Assembly (NCBI RefSeq): GCF_003416895.1
Contig: NZ_QVIO01000004.1
Coordinates: 1-64,000, forward strand
Direction of reading: 5' to 3'
DNA from: Duganella sp. BJB476
Lineage (GTDB): Bacteria; Pseudomonadota; Gammaproteobacteria; Burkholderiales; Burkholderiaceae_D
Length of the DNA: 64,000 nt
The notes under the pieces were generated by a model that was not told the DNA's origin, made no database searches, and saw only the letters and a program-made list of their open reading frames with translations. The position numbers were made by a program, and so were the translations under genes. Positions 8,162 through 16,997 of this stretch are shown here, piece by piece (positions within the stretch are counted from its first letter, which is position 1; every line of letters begins with the position of its first letter).

Positions 8162-9289
8162 ATGCGCAACTTAGCCCGCCGAATCGTCCGCGCCAGATAC
8201 TGGGTGGCGGCGGGCTGCGCAACAATTCTGCTGGCTGGTTGCGCTCAACTCAAGTACTACATGCAAGCCGCCCAAGGCCAGTATGCGCTGTGGTCGGACG
8301 CCCGTCCGATTGAAGACTGGCTGGGCGATCCGTCCACCGACCCCCAACTCAAGGCCCGCCTGGAAAAAGCGTTGTTGATACGCCGCTTCGCCGTCAAGGA
8401 ACTGGGCTTGCCCGACAACGCCAGTTATAAAAACTACGCCGCCCTGACGCGCCCCTTCGTGCTGTGGAATGTGGTGGCGACGCCGGAGCTGTCGTTGCGT
8501 CCGATCCAGTGGTGTTTCCCGATCGCCGGTTGCGTCAGCTATCGCGGCTACTACAGCAAGGAAGACGCGATGGCCTACGCCGACGAGCTGCGCAAGGAGA
8601 ACGATGACGTGCAGGTCGGCGGCGTGCCGGCGTATTCCACGCTGGGCTGGTTCAGCGATCCGCTGCTGTCGACCTTCATCAACTATTCCGACGCCGAGCT
8701 GGCGCGCATGGTGTTCCACGAGCTGGCGCACCAGGTGGTGTATGTGCAGGGCGATTCGCAGTTCAACGAAGGCTTCGCGACGGCGGTGGAGGAGGCCGGC
8801 GTGGCGCGCTGGCTGGAACTGTACGGCACCGATCCGATGCGCGAGGCCTATACCCGCTACAACGCGCGCCGCCAGGACTTCCTCGAGCTGCTGGTGCGCC
8901 ACCGCAAGATGCTGGCCGACACCTACGCCGGCAAAACCAGCACCCGCCACAAGCGGGCCGAGAAGGCGCGCATCTTCGCCCACCTGAAAACCGAGTACCA
9001 GAAGTTGAAGGACAGCTGGGGCGGCTACGCCGGCTACGACCGCTGGTTTGCCGAGCCGCTGACCAACGCCCACCTCAGCGCTGTGGGAACTTACCACGAT
9101 TATCTGCCCGCCTTCCGTTCCTTGTTAAAGCAGGAACGAACGTTCGTGCGATTTTATGGTGCAGTGCAAAAATTAGCTTCTCTTGATCTTGTTCAACGTC
9201 AGCAGCAGCTGCAGCAACTGGGTCGCCCGGTAATGCTCAACGCGGAGAGCGCCAAGGAGCCGGACACCGCGTCGGAAGGCATGCATTGA
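8162..9289 (+). CDS. lipoprotein zinc aminopeptidase (PF10023-type)
   Basis: The N-terminus has a lipobox (LLAGC, Cys27), so the protein is a lipoprotein, probably facing the periplasm. A zinc-protease motif HELAH at His186-His190 with Glu187, followed by NEGFATAVEE (Glu203), matches the putative aminopeptidase family formerly called DUF2265. The length of about 375 residues is normal. It follows the molybdopterin enzyme by nine bases and is likely co-transcribed, though no functional link is obvious. 190 bases without a gene follow before the first fadD. They include a weak dyad (CCGGC/GCCGG) and nothing I can assign. Confidence 0.8.
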   Translation: MRNLARRIVRARYWVAAGCATILLAGCAQLKYYMQAAQGQYALWSDARPIEDWLGDPSTDPQLKARLEKALLIRRFAVKELGLPDNASYKNYAALTRPFVLWNVVATPELSLRPIQWCFPIAGCVSYRGYYSKEDAMAYADELRKENDDVQVGGVPAYSTLGWFSDPLLSTFINYSDAELARMVFHELAHQVVYVQGDSQFNEGFATAVEEAGVARWLELYGTDPMREAYTRYNARRQDFLELLVRHRKMLADTYAGKTSTRHKRAEKARIFAHLKTEYQKLKDSWGGYAGYDRWFAEPLTNAHLSAVGTYHDYLPAFRSLLKQERTFVRFYGAVQKLASLDLVQRQQQLQQLGRPVMLNAESAKEPDTASEGMH

Positions 9290-9480
9290 TGTTGCGGTGC
9301 AACATAAAAAGCCGTTAGAAGCCGCGTTCAAATATGGTTAAATGCGCTTGCGTCTGAGCTTGCTGCCCGATAGCATCGTCATAAGTAGGCTCCGGAAGTT
9401 CGCATTAGACGAATCCCCCGACCCTGAACCGGCACTGTGCGCCGGACCTTACAACGATAATTCGAGACACGAGGCACAGG

Positions 9481-11172
9481 ATGGAAAAAATCTGGTTGAA
9501 GTCGTACCCGCCCGGCATGCTGACGGAGATCGACACGAGCCAATACCGCTCGCTGGTGCAATTGATGGAAGAATCCTTCCACAAGTTCGCAGATCGCAAC
9601 GCCTACGTCTGCATGGACAAATTCCTCACCTATGCCGAAGTCGATGCGTACTCCAAGCGCCTGGGCGCCTGGCTGCAAAGCCGCGGCATGAAGAAGGGGG
9701 CGCGCGTCGCCGTCATGATGCCGAACGTGTTGCAGTATCCGATCGCCATCGCCGCCATCCTGCGCGCCGGCTACACCGTGGTCAACATCAACCCGCTGTA
9801 CACGCCGCGTGAACTGGAGCACCAGCTCAACGACTCGGGCAGCGAAGCCATCCTGATCCTGGAAAATTTTGCGACCACGCTGGAGCAGGTGCTGGGCCGC
9901 ACGCAGGTCAAGCACATTGTGGTGGCCAGCATGGGCGAGATGCTCGGCGGCCTCAAGGGCGCGCTGGTCAACTTCGTGGTGCGCAGCGTCAAGAAGATGG
10001 TGCCGCCGTTCTCGCTGCCGAACGCGGTGCGCTTCAAGGACGCGCTGTCGCAGGGCGGCCGCATGAAGCTGACGCCGGTGTCGCTGGAGCCTGGCGATCC
10101 GGCCTTCCTGCAATACACGGGCGGCACCACCGGCGTCTCCAAGGGCGCCACGCTGACGCACCGCAACCTGGTGGCCAACCTGCTGCAGAACGAGGCCTGG
10201 TCCAAGCCGGCGCTGGGCAATGTGAGCGAGCAGATCACCATCGTCTGCGCGCTGCCGCTGTACCACATCTTCGCGCTGACCTGCTGCGCGATGTGGGGCA
10301 CGCGCGTCGGCGCGCTGAACATCCTGATTCCGAATCCGCGCGACATCGGCGGCTTCATCAAGGAGCTGAGCAAGTACAAGTTCAACATGCTGCCGGCGGT
10401 GAACACGCTGTACAACGCGCTGTTGAACCATCCGTCGTTCGGCAACCTGGACTTCTCGGCGCTGAAGATCTGCAACGGCGGCGGCATGGCGGTGCAGCAG
10501 GCCGTCAACGATAAATGGCTGAAGGTGACGGGCGTGTCCATCATCGAAGGCTATGGCTTGTCCGAGACGTCGCCGGTGGCTACCTGCAACCGCGCCGACA
10601 GCTCGGCCTTCACCGGCACCATCGGTTTGCCGGTACCGTCGACCGACATCGCTATCCTCGATGACGACGGCAATGAAGTGGCGCTGGGCCAGCCGGGCGA
10701 GATCGCGATCCGCGGCCCGCAGGTGATGGCCGGCTACTGGAACCGTCCGGACGAAACCGCCAAGGTCATGACGGCCGACGGCTATTTCAAATCCGGCGAC
10801 GTCGGCGTGATGGACGAGAACGGCTTCGTGAAGATCGTCGACCGCAAGAAGGACATGATCCTGGTGTCCGGCTTCAACGTCTATCCGAACGAGCTGGAGG
10901 GCGTGATTGCACTCCATCCAGGCGTGCTGGAGTGCGCGTGCATCGGCGTGCCGGACGAGCACTCGGGCGAAGCGGTCAAGGTGTTCGTGGTGCGCAAGGA
11001 TCCGAACCTGACGGTCGAGCAGTTGATGGCCTATTGCAAAGAACAATTTACCGGCTATAAAAAGCCAAAATATATCGAGTTCCGCGAGGAGCTGCCCAAA
11101 ACCAACGTCGGGAAAATCCTGCGGCGCATGCTGCGCGATGAACCACCCGGCCAGAACAAGAAAGCTGCGTAA
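9481..11172 (+). CDS. fadD: long-chain fatty acid-CoA ligase, copy 1
   Basis: It activates long-chain fatty acids to acyl-CoA via an acyl-adenylate at the inner face of the membrane. Core ANL motifs are present: AMP-binding YTGGTTGVSKGA, GYGLSETSP, the hinge GYFKSGDVGVMDENGF and DRKKDMILVSGFNVYPNE, and the C-terminal catalytic lysine in PKTNVGKILRR. The 563-residue length fits FadD. Copy 2 follows after three bases, so the two form an operon. The copies are close paralogs throughout, including MEKIWLKSYP at both N-termini. Confidence 0.92.
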   Translation: MEKIWLKSYPPGMLTEIDTSQYRSLVQLMEESFHKFADRNAYVCMDKFLTYAEVDAYSKRLGAWLQSRGMKKGARVAVMMPNVLQYPIAIAAILRAGYTVVNINPLYTPRELEHQLNDSGSEAILILENFATTLEQVLGRTQVKHIVVASMGEMLGGLKGALVNFVVRSVKKMVPPFSLPNAVRFKDALSQGGRMKLTPVSLEPGDPAFLQYTGGTTGVSKGATLTHRNLVANLLQNEAWSKPALGNVSEQITIVCALPLYHIFALTCCAMWGTRVGALNILIPNPRDIGGFIKELSKYKFNMLPAVNTLYNALLNHPSFGNLDFSALKICNGGGMAVQQAVNDKWLKVTGVSIIEGYGLSETSPVATCNRADSSAFTGTIGLPVPSTDIAILDDDGNEVALGQPGEIAIRGPQVMAGYWNRPDETAKVMTADGYFKSGDVGVMDENGFVKIVDRKKDMILVSGFNVYPNELEGVIALHPGVLECACIGVPDEHSGEAVKVFVVRKDPNLTVEQLMAYCKEQFTGYKKPKYIEFREELPKTNVGKILRRMLRDEPPGQNKKAA

Positions 11173-11175
11173 GAC

Positions 11176-12846
11176 ATGGAAAAAATTTGGCTGAAGTCCT
11201 ATCCCGAAGGCGTGCCCGCTGAAATCGACAGCACGCAGTACCGCTCGGTGACGCACCTGCTGGAAGAATCGTTCCGCAAGTATGCCGACCGCAACGCCTA
11301 CGTGTGCATGGACAAGTTCCTGACCTACGGCGAGCTCGACAAGCTGTCGCTGCAAATGGGCGCCTGGCTGCAAAGCAAGGGCCTGAAGCCGGGCGCGCGC
11401 GTGGCGATCATGCTGCCGAACGTGCTGCAATATCCGGTGGCGATGGCGGCCATCCTGCGCGCCGGCTACACGGTGGTCAACGTCAACCCGCTGTACACGC
11501 CGCGCGAGTTGCAGCACCAGCTGGTGGACTCCGGTTCGGAAGCGATCATCGTGCTGGAAAACTTCGCCACCACGGTGGAGCAGGTGGTCGCGCACACCCA
11601 GGTCAAGCACGTGATCGTCGCCACCATGGGCGACATGCTGGGCGCGCTGAAAGGGACTCTGGTCAACTTCGTGGTCCGCAACGTCAAGAAGATGGTGCCG
11701 TCGTTCTCGCTGCCGAACGCCGTCTCGTTCAAGCAGGTGCTGGCCGAGGGTTCGCGCCTGACGCTCAATCCGGTCAAGCAGGGGCATGACGACATCGCCT
11801 TCCTGCAATACACCGGCGGCACCACGGGTGTGTCCAAGGGCGCCGTGCTGCTGCACCGTAACATCATCGCCAACGTGCTGCAGAACGAAGCGTGGCTGCA
11901 ATTCAAGCCGCAGGCCGAGCAGCTGGTGTTTGTGTGCGCGCTGCCGCTGTACCACATCTACTCGCTGACCATCAGCTCCTTCATGGGCATGCGCATGGGC
12001 GGCCTGAACCTGCTGGTGCCGAATCCGCGCGACATCCCCGGCTTCGTCAAGGAGCTGGCCAAGTACCGCGTGGCGGTGTTCCCTGCGGTGAACACGCTGT
12101 ACAACGCGCTGCTCAACAACGCCGAGTTCGCCAAGCTGGACTTCTCGTCCTACTCGATCTGCAACGGCGGCGGCATGGCCGTGCAACAGGCCGTGGCCGA
12201 CCGCTGGTTGAAGCTGACCGGCACGCCGATCATCGAAGGCTACGGCATGTCGGAAACCTCGCCGGTGGCCACCGCCAACCGCGTCGACATCAAGGAATTC
12301 ACCGGCACCATCGGCCTGCCGATTCCGTCGACCGACGTCTGCATTTTGGACGACGACGGCAACGCGCTGCCGCTGGGCTCGACCGGCGAGATCGCCATCC
12401 GCGGCCCGCAGGTGATGGCCGGCTACTGGAACCGTCCGGACGAAACCGCCAAGTCGATGACGGCCGACGGCTTCTTCAAGACCGGCGACGTCGGCATCAT
12501 GAACGAGCAGGGCTTCACCCGCATCGTCGACCGCAAGAAGGACATGATCATCGTGTCCGGCTTCAACGTGTATCCGAACGAAGTGGAAGGCGTGGTGGCG
12601 TCGCATCCGGGCGTGCTGGAAGTGGCGTGCATCGGCGTGCCGGACAAGAACTCGGGCGAAGCCGTCAAGCTGTTCGTGGTGCGCAAGGACCCGAACCTGA
12701 CCGCCGAGCAGCTGCTGGACTTCTGCAAGCACGAACTGACCGCGTACAAGAAGCCGAAGTACATCGAGTTCCGTGATGAGCTGCCGAAGACCAACGTCGG
12801 CAAGATTTTGCGCCGTCAACTGCGCGACGAAAAAGTCGCAGCGTAA
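11176..12846 (+). CDS. fadD: long-chain fatty acid-CoA ligase, copy 2
   Basis: This is a second acyl-CoA synthetase with the same ANL motif set (YTGGTTGVSKGA, GYGMSETSP, GDVGIMNEQGF, DRKKDMIIVSGFNVYPNE, PKTNVGKILRR) and 556 residues. It begins three bases after copy 1 and has only a weak ribosome-binding site, so coupling to copy 1 is likely. A strong intrinsic terminator follows at once. Paired fadD genes also occur in other proteobacteria, where the copies differ in chain-length preference; whether that holds here is inference. Confidence 0.92.
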   Translation: MEKIWLKSYPEGVPAEIDSTQYRSVTHLLEESFRKYADRNAYVCMDKFLTYGELDKLSLQMGAWLQSKGLKPGARVAIMLPNVLQYPVAMAAILRAGYTVVNVNPLYTPRELQHQLVDSGSEAIIVLENFATTVEQVVAHTQVKHVIVATMGDMLGALKGTLVNFVVRNVKKMVPSFSLPNAVSFKQVLAEGSRLTLNPVKQGHDDIAFLQYTGGTTGVSKGAVLLHRNIIANVLQNEAWLQFKPQAEQLVFVCALPLYHIYSLTISSFMGMRMGGLNLLVPNPRDIPGFVKELAKYRVAVFPAVNTLYNALLNNAEFAKLDFSSYSICNGGGMAVQQAVADRWLKLTGTPIIEGYGMSETSPVATANRVDIKEFTGTIGLPIPSTDVCILDDDGNALPLGSTGEIAIRGPQVMAGYWNRPDETAKSMTADGFFKTGDVGIMNEQGFTRIVDRKKDMIIVSGFNVYPNEVEGVVASHPGVLEVACIGVPDKNSGEAVKLFVVRKDPNLTAEQLLDFCKHELTAYKKPKYIEFRDELPKTNVGKILRRQLRDEKVAA

Positions 12847-12850
12847 AAGA

Positions 12851-12882
12851 AAAAATCGCCTGCTGAGACAGGCGATTTTTTT
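12851..12882 (+). terminator. intrinsic terminator after the fadD pair
   Basis: AAAAATCGCCTG (12851-12862) pairs with CAGGCGATTTTT (12869-12880) around CTGAGA and ends in a T-run. Because the stem begins with an A-run it can also act on the minus strand, ending the antitoxin-like gene. Confidence 0.92.
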
Positions 12883-12884
12883 AT

Positions 12885-13181
12885 CTAGTGGTGCTCTGAA
12901 CGCGCCCCTTTCTTGATGCAAGCGAGCCGCTTTTCCTTCATGGCCGCGGCCAGCCGCTGCCGCACCTCATGATCGTGATCGACATACCCTTCGACATTGG
13001 CCTTGCGGGCGCAATCGGCCCAGTGCTGGTCGTCGACGTCCTGCAGCCTTTCAAACTCGGCCAGTGACAGCATGACCACGGGGTCGTGGTCGGGCTTTTC
13101 TACGATGATGGTCTGCGTCAGAGCCCGGTGCAAATAGCTATCCAGCTCTTGCGCAATATCACTTTCTGTTACTTTCAACAT
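12885..13181 (-). CDS. Phd/YefM-type antitoxin-like protein, no toxin adjacent
   Basis: This 98-residue protein starts MLKVTESDIAQELDSYLHRA and contains VEKPDHDPVVMLSLAEFERLQDV. That is the beta-strand and helix pattern of Phd/YefM antitoxins (compare VVLISADDWRAI-type segments). The C-terminal half (residues 55-98) is rich in His and charged residues and would be the disordered toxin-neutralising tail. No toxin frame follows within the 76 bases on its 5' side, and its 3' side is the fadD terminator, so it appears to be an orphan. It could be a remnant of a former module or a stand-alone regulator. Confidence 0.55.
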   Translation of the reverse strand: MLKVTESDIAQELDSYLHRALTQTIIVEKPDHDPVVMLSLAEFERLQDVDDQHWADCARKANVEGYVDHDHEVRQRLAAAMKEKRLACIKKGARSEHH

Positions 13182-13257
13182 GTAGCGCCTCCATACGGTG
13201 ATGGTCTAGCCAGTATAGGCCGTGTCGGCTCCTATTCAAGCGCTAAGCTGCAGCGCC

Positions 13258-14403
13258 TTATTTCAGCAGCGACATCAGCATCGTCGAGATGCTATGGCTG
13301 TCCCGCAGCACCACGCTGTCTGCCTTCATCAGCATTTGACTGGACAGTATTTCGGCGCTTTCCTCCGCGAAATCGGTGTCCATGATGCGGCCGGTCGCCT
13401 GGACCGTATTGGCGCTCATATTGGCCTGATTGCTGTCCGAATGGTTCAGGCGGTTGGCGGCGGAGCCCAGGCTGGAGCGCACGGCGGCGACCGCGTTCAG
13501 CGCCAGTTGCAGTTGGTCGATGGCGCTGGCGGCCGCCGATGAGAGGACGAGGTCGGTACCCCGGCCCTTGACCTGAATGCCGAAGGTGTCGTAGGTGGTC
13601 GAGGCCGCGTGCAGGGCGGTATGCATATTGCTCAGCAACGGGGTCAGGTTAAATTCCATCACCTCGTTGGCGGAGGCGCCTATCTGGAACTTGACCGCGT
13701 TTGAAAACATGCCATTGACGGCCACCACCAGCGCCACGGCGGCGGCATAGTCCTGGGCGTCGGTGGCGGCGACGGCGGCGACGCCGGAGCTCGCCGCCGC
13801 CGCCGTGGCCGCGCCCAAAGCGGCGGCGAGCGTCACCTGCGTGGCCGGCGTCGATCCGGCGGCGTCGGCGGCGACGGCGGCATTGTAGGCGGCCACGGCG
13901 GCGGCGTGCGCGGCGGCGGCGTTGGCGGCGTTGGCGACCGCGCTGGCGGTCGCGGCGACCACGCCAGCCCGCTCCGCCACCGTGTCGCCTTGCAGCAACT
14001 TGCTGCCGCCGAAGGTGGTCGCACTGGAAATATTGCTCAATTCATGACTCAGCGCGGTGTATTCGGCCTGCATCGCATCGCGGTCGGTGGTCGTGGCCGA
14101 AGCGTCGGCTGCCTGGGTCGCCAGGTCCTTCATGCGGATCAGGATATCGGTGCTCTCGGCGAGTGCGGCGTCTGCCGTCTGCAAGATGGAAATGTCTTTC
14201 TGGATATTGCCCCGCGCTGCCGCCATGCCATGGGTCTGCGCAACCAGCCGGGTGGCGATCTGCAGGCCGGCCGCGTCGTCCTGCGCCGAGTTGACGCGGT
14301 AGCCAGTGCCCAGTCGTGTCATGGCGGTCGCCGCCCTGCGTTCCGTGTGGAACAGGGCGTTTTGCGCGGACAGCGAGGCGGCGTTGGTGTGTAGGCTCAG
14401 CAT
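13258..14403 (-). CDS. flagellin with alanine-rich central insert, orphan
   Basis: Flagellin is the filament subunit. The N-terminal D0/D1 region is well preserved (MLSLHTNAASLSAQNALF, RLGTGYRVNSAQDDAAGLQIATRL, ILQTADAALAESTDILIRMKDLA). So is much of the C-terminal D1 (SSLGSAANRLNHS, NMSANTVQATGRIMDTDFAEESAEI). The last residues (DSHSISTMLMSLLK) diverge from the usual NQxPQxVLSLLR end. The centre (about 150-240) is extremely Ala-rich with GC-only codon runs. No flagellar gene lies nearby. The length is 381 residues. A TAAAGTT on the minus strand at 14511-14517 resembles a sigma-28 -35 half, but no matching -10 is found. Confidence 0.85.
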   Translation of the reverse strand: MLSLHTNAASLSAQNALFHTERRAATAMTRLGTGYRVNSAQDDAAGLQIATRLVAQTHGMAAARGNIQKDISILQTADAALAESTDILIRMKDLATQAADASATTTDRDAMQAEYTALSHELSNISSATTFGGSKLLQGDTVAERAGVVAATASAVANAANAAAAHAAAVAAYNAAVAADAAGSTPATQVTLAAALGAATAAAASSGVAAVAATDAQDYAAAVALVVAVNGMFSNAVKFQIGASANEVMEFNLTPLLSNMHTALHAASTTYDTFGIQVKGRGTDLVLSSAAASAIDQLQLALNAVAAVRSSLGSAANRLNHSDSNQANMSANTVQATGRIMDTDFAEESAEILSSQMLMKADSVVLRDSHSISTMLMSLLK

Positions 14404-14612
14404 GCTGCGTCAGATGCGGTGTAAGGCTGGTCCGGGTGCATCGCGGACGAGGGCGTGTATTCGAATGCGACGGCCGCGACGAGGTCTTCGCCGTGTTCAT
14501 GACGAAGCCCAACTTTACCAGTTGTGTTCTCGCTTGTGGCGATACTATGGCTCTACGGAAAAATTCATCGGGCGCGTGGCAACAGGCGGAGGCTGCTGCA
14601 TGCCGCGCCGGA

Positions 14613-15062
14613 TCAGGAACGGATCAGCGTTTCGATCGGCGGCACCTTGCGCGGCTTGCGATCCGAGTCGGTGGCGACGTAGGTCAGCGTGGCCTCGGTG
14701 ACCTTGACGGTGCAGGCCTGCAGGCGATTGCGCTCGGCGTACACCTCGACGTTGACGGTAATGGATGTATTGCCAACCTTGACAATATCAGCATAAAACG
14801 ACAGCAGGTCGCCCACGAACACCGGGTTCTTGAACACGAAGGAGTTCACCGAGATGGTCGCCACGCGGCCATTGGCGCGGCGGGTGGCCGGCAGCGAGCC
14901 GGCGATGTCGACCTGGGCCATGATCCAGCCGCCGAACACGTCGCCGTAGACGTTGGCATCGGACGGCGCCGGCATCATGCGCAATTCCGGCATTTTCCCG
15001 GCGGGCAGGCCGCGGTTGACGGTTTCGGCTTTGATGGAGGTGGGATTTTCGGGGGAGGTCAT
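14613..15062 (-). CDS. acyl-CoA thioesterase, hot-dog fold (YciA-like)
   Basis: It hydrolyses acyl-CoA to free acid and CoA. The hot-dog signature is clear: MPAPSDANVYGDVFGGWIMAQVDIAGS (the family NxxGxxFGGxxMxxxD pattern), then NSFVFKNPVFVGDLLSFYADIV. The length is 149 residues. The frame continues 45 codons upstream, but ATG 15062 (MTSPENP) has AGAG nine bases before it and matches normal family length. It is divergent from the ABC exporter with 61 bp between starts. About 210 bases without a gene separate it from the flagellin start. Confidence 0.87.
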   Translation of the reverse strand: MTSPENPTSIKAETVNRGLPAGKMPELRMMPAPSDANVYGDVFGGWIMAQVDIAGSLPATRRANGRVATISVNSFVFKNPVFVGDLLSFYADIVKVGNTSITVNVEVYAERNRLQACTVKVTEATLTYVATDSDRKPRKVPPIETLIRS

Positions 15063-15123
15063 CGTGAATTCTCTTGAAGGGCTACAATTACCGGGATTGA
15101 ACCATAAAAAGCCGACATCCGCC

Positions 15124-16983
15124 ATGCGACGTACTACGTACTCCCCGAACACCCCGCCAGCCAACGCCAGCAACGCCGCCGCCCCGCGCAGCGACATGGC
15201 GACGCTGAAAACACTCTTCCCTTACCTGTGGGTCTACAAATGGCGCGTGCTGCTGGCGCTGGGCTGCCTGATCGGCGCCAAGCTGGCCAACGTCGGCGTG
15301 CCGGTCGTGATGAAGCGCCTGATCGACAGCCTGAGCATCTCGCCATCGCATCCGCAGGCGCTGTTGGTGCTGCCGCTCGGTGCGCTCGTGGCCTACGGCG
15401 TGCTGCGCGTGTCGACCACCTTGTTCACCGAGCTGCGCGAGTTCCTGTTCGCGCGCGTCACGCAGCGCGCCGTGCGCACCATCGCGTTGCAGGTGTTCCG
15501 CCATCTGCACGCGCTGTCGCTGCGCTTCCACCTGAACCGCCAGACCGGCGGCATGACGCGCGATATCGAACGCGGCACCCGCGCCGTCGGTTCACTGATC
15601 TCCTACACGCTGTTCAACATCCTGCCGACGCTGGTGGAGATCACGCTGGTGCTGGGCTACCTCGTCACGCACTACGACATCTGGTTCTCGGTGATCACCT
15701 TCGTCGCGCTGGTGACCTACATCTCCTTCACCATCTTCGTCACCGACTGGCGCACGCACTTCCGCCGCACCATGAACGAGCTGGATTCGAAGGCCAACAC
15801 CAAGGCCATCGATTCGCTGATCAACTACGAGACCGTCAAATACTTCGGCAACGAGGACTACGAAGCGAAGCGCTACGACGAAGGCCTGCAGCGCTACGAA
15901 GCGGCCGCTGTCAAATCGCAGACCTCCTTGTCGCTGCTGAACACCGGGCAGTCGCTGATCATCGCCACCGCTGTCACGCTGATCCTGTGGCGCGCCACGC
16001 AGGGCGTCATCGACGGCAAGATGACGCTGGGCGACCTGGTGCTGGTGAACTCCTTCATGATCCAGCTGTACATACCGCTCAACTTCCTCGGCGTGATCTA
16101 CCGCGAGATCAAGCAAAGCCTGGCCGACATGGAGAAGCTGTTCTCGCTGCTGGACCAGAACCGCGAAGTGGCCGACTCGCCGGACGCGCAGCCGCTGGTC
16201 ACGCATGGCGCGCAGGTGCGCTTCAACCATGTGGACTTCAGCTACGAATCCAAGCGCCAGATCCTGTTCGATGTGGACTTCACCATCGCACCGGGGACAA
16301 CGACGGCGGTGGTGGGCCACAGCGGTTCGGGCAAGTCGACCTTGTCGCGACTGCTGTTCCGCTTCTACGAAGTCAACGCCGGCGGCATCACCATCGACGG
16401 CCAGGACCTGCGCTCGGTCACGCAGGACACGCTGCGCCACGCGATCGGCATCGTGCCGCAGGATACGGTGCTGTTCAACGACACCATCGAATACAACATC
16501 GCCTACGGCCAGCCCGGCGCGACGAAAGAGCAGATCGTGTCGGCGGCGCGCGCGGCGTCCATCCACGACTTTATCGACAGCCTGCCGGACGGCTACGCGA
16601 CGATGGTCGGCGAGCGAGGCCTCAAACTCTCCGGCGGCGAGAAGCAGCGCGTGGCGATCGCCCGCACGCTGTTGAAGAACCCCGCCATCCTGATCTTCGA
16701 CGAAGCCACGTCCGCGCTGGACTCCAAGGCCGAGCAGGCGATCCAGGCGCAGTTGAAGGAAATCGCCAAGAGCCGCACGACGATGGTGATCGCGCACCGC
16801 CTGTCCACGGTGGCGGACGCGCAGCAGATCCTGGTGCTGGACCACGGCCGCATCGTCGAACGCGGCACGCACCAGTCGCTGCTGGCGGCGGACGGCTTGT
16901 ACGCGCAGATGTGGCAACGGCAGCAGGCCAAGGCCGATGAAGAATTGGCGTCGTCCCCCGACGACGTCGTGGATGCAGTCTAA
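15124..16983 (+). CDS. Atm1/HMT-type ABC exporter (fused membrane and ATPase domains)
   Basis: This is a half-transporter that acts as a homodimer. Atm1-type proteins export glutathione-linked sulfur or metal compounds. A six-helix membrane domain spans about residues 35-320 and carries the Atm1-like segments FHLNRQTGGMTRDIERGTR and NYETVKYFGNEDYE. The ATPase has Walker A GHSGSGKST, signature LSGGEKQRVAIARTLL, Walker B ILIFDEATSALDS and the H-loop AHRLST. The length from ATG 15124 is 619 residues; an in-frame ATG at 15196 is an alternative start. Upstream codons back to 14953 overlap the opposite thioesterase gene and were excluded. Confidence 0.87.
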   Translation: MRRTTYSPNTPPANASNAAAPRSDMATLKTLFPYLWVYKWRVLLALGCLIGAKLANVGVPVVMKRLIDSLSISPSHPQALLVLPLGALVAYGVLRVSTTLFTELREFLFARVTQRAVRTIALQVFRHLHALSLRFHLNRQTGGMTRDIERGTRAVGSLISYTLFNILPTLVEITLVLGYLVTHYDIWFSVITFVALVTYISFTIFVTDWRTHFRRTMNELDSKANTKAIDSLINYETVKYFGNEDYEAKRYDEGLQRYEAAAVKSQTSLSLLNTGQSLIIATAVTLILWRATQGVIDGKMTLGDLVLVNSFMIQLYIPLNFLGVIYREIKQSLADMEKLFSLLDQNREVADSPDAQPLVTHGAQVRFNHVDFSYESKRQILFDVDFTIAPGTTTAVVGHSGSGKSTLSRLLFRFYEVNAGGITIDGQDLRSVTQDTLRHAIGIVPQDTVLFNDTIEYNIAYGQPGATKEQIVSAARAASIHDFIDSLPDGYATMVGERGLKLSGGEKQRVAIARTLLKNPAILIFDEATSALDSKAEQAIQAQLKEIAKSRTTMVIAHRLSTVADAQQILVLDHGRIVERGTHQSLLAADGLYAQMWQRQQAKADEELASSPDDVVDAV

Positions 16984-16997
16984 CTAAGGAAGCGACT

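Noticed and set aside
9379..12921. Minus-strand open frame of 1180 codons opposite the two fadD genes
   Set aside because: Its length comes from high GC and codon bias on the opposite strand. It is rich in His, Arg and Gln with no recognisable domain, and the plus strand encodes two clear ligases.
13735..13990. GC-rich trinucleotide runs as a DNA repeat or CRISPR-like array
   Set aside because: They are alanine codons within the flagellin frame, with no regular repeat-spacer length. No CRISPR array was seen anywhere in the window.
14490..14520. Possible sigma-28 promoter upstream of the flagellin
   Set aside because: TAAAGTT on the minus strand (14511-14517) matches the -35 half, but the -10 position reads GAACACGG, not GCCGATAA.
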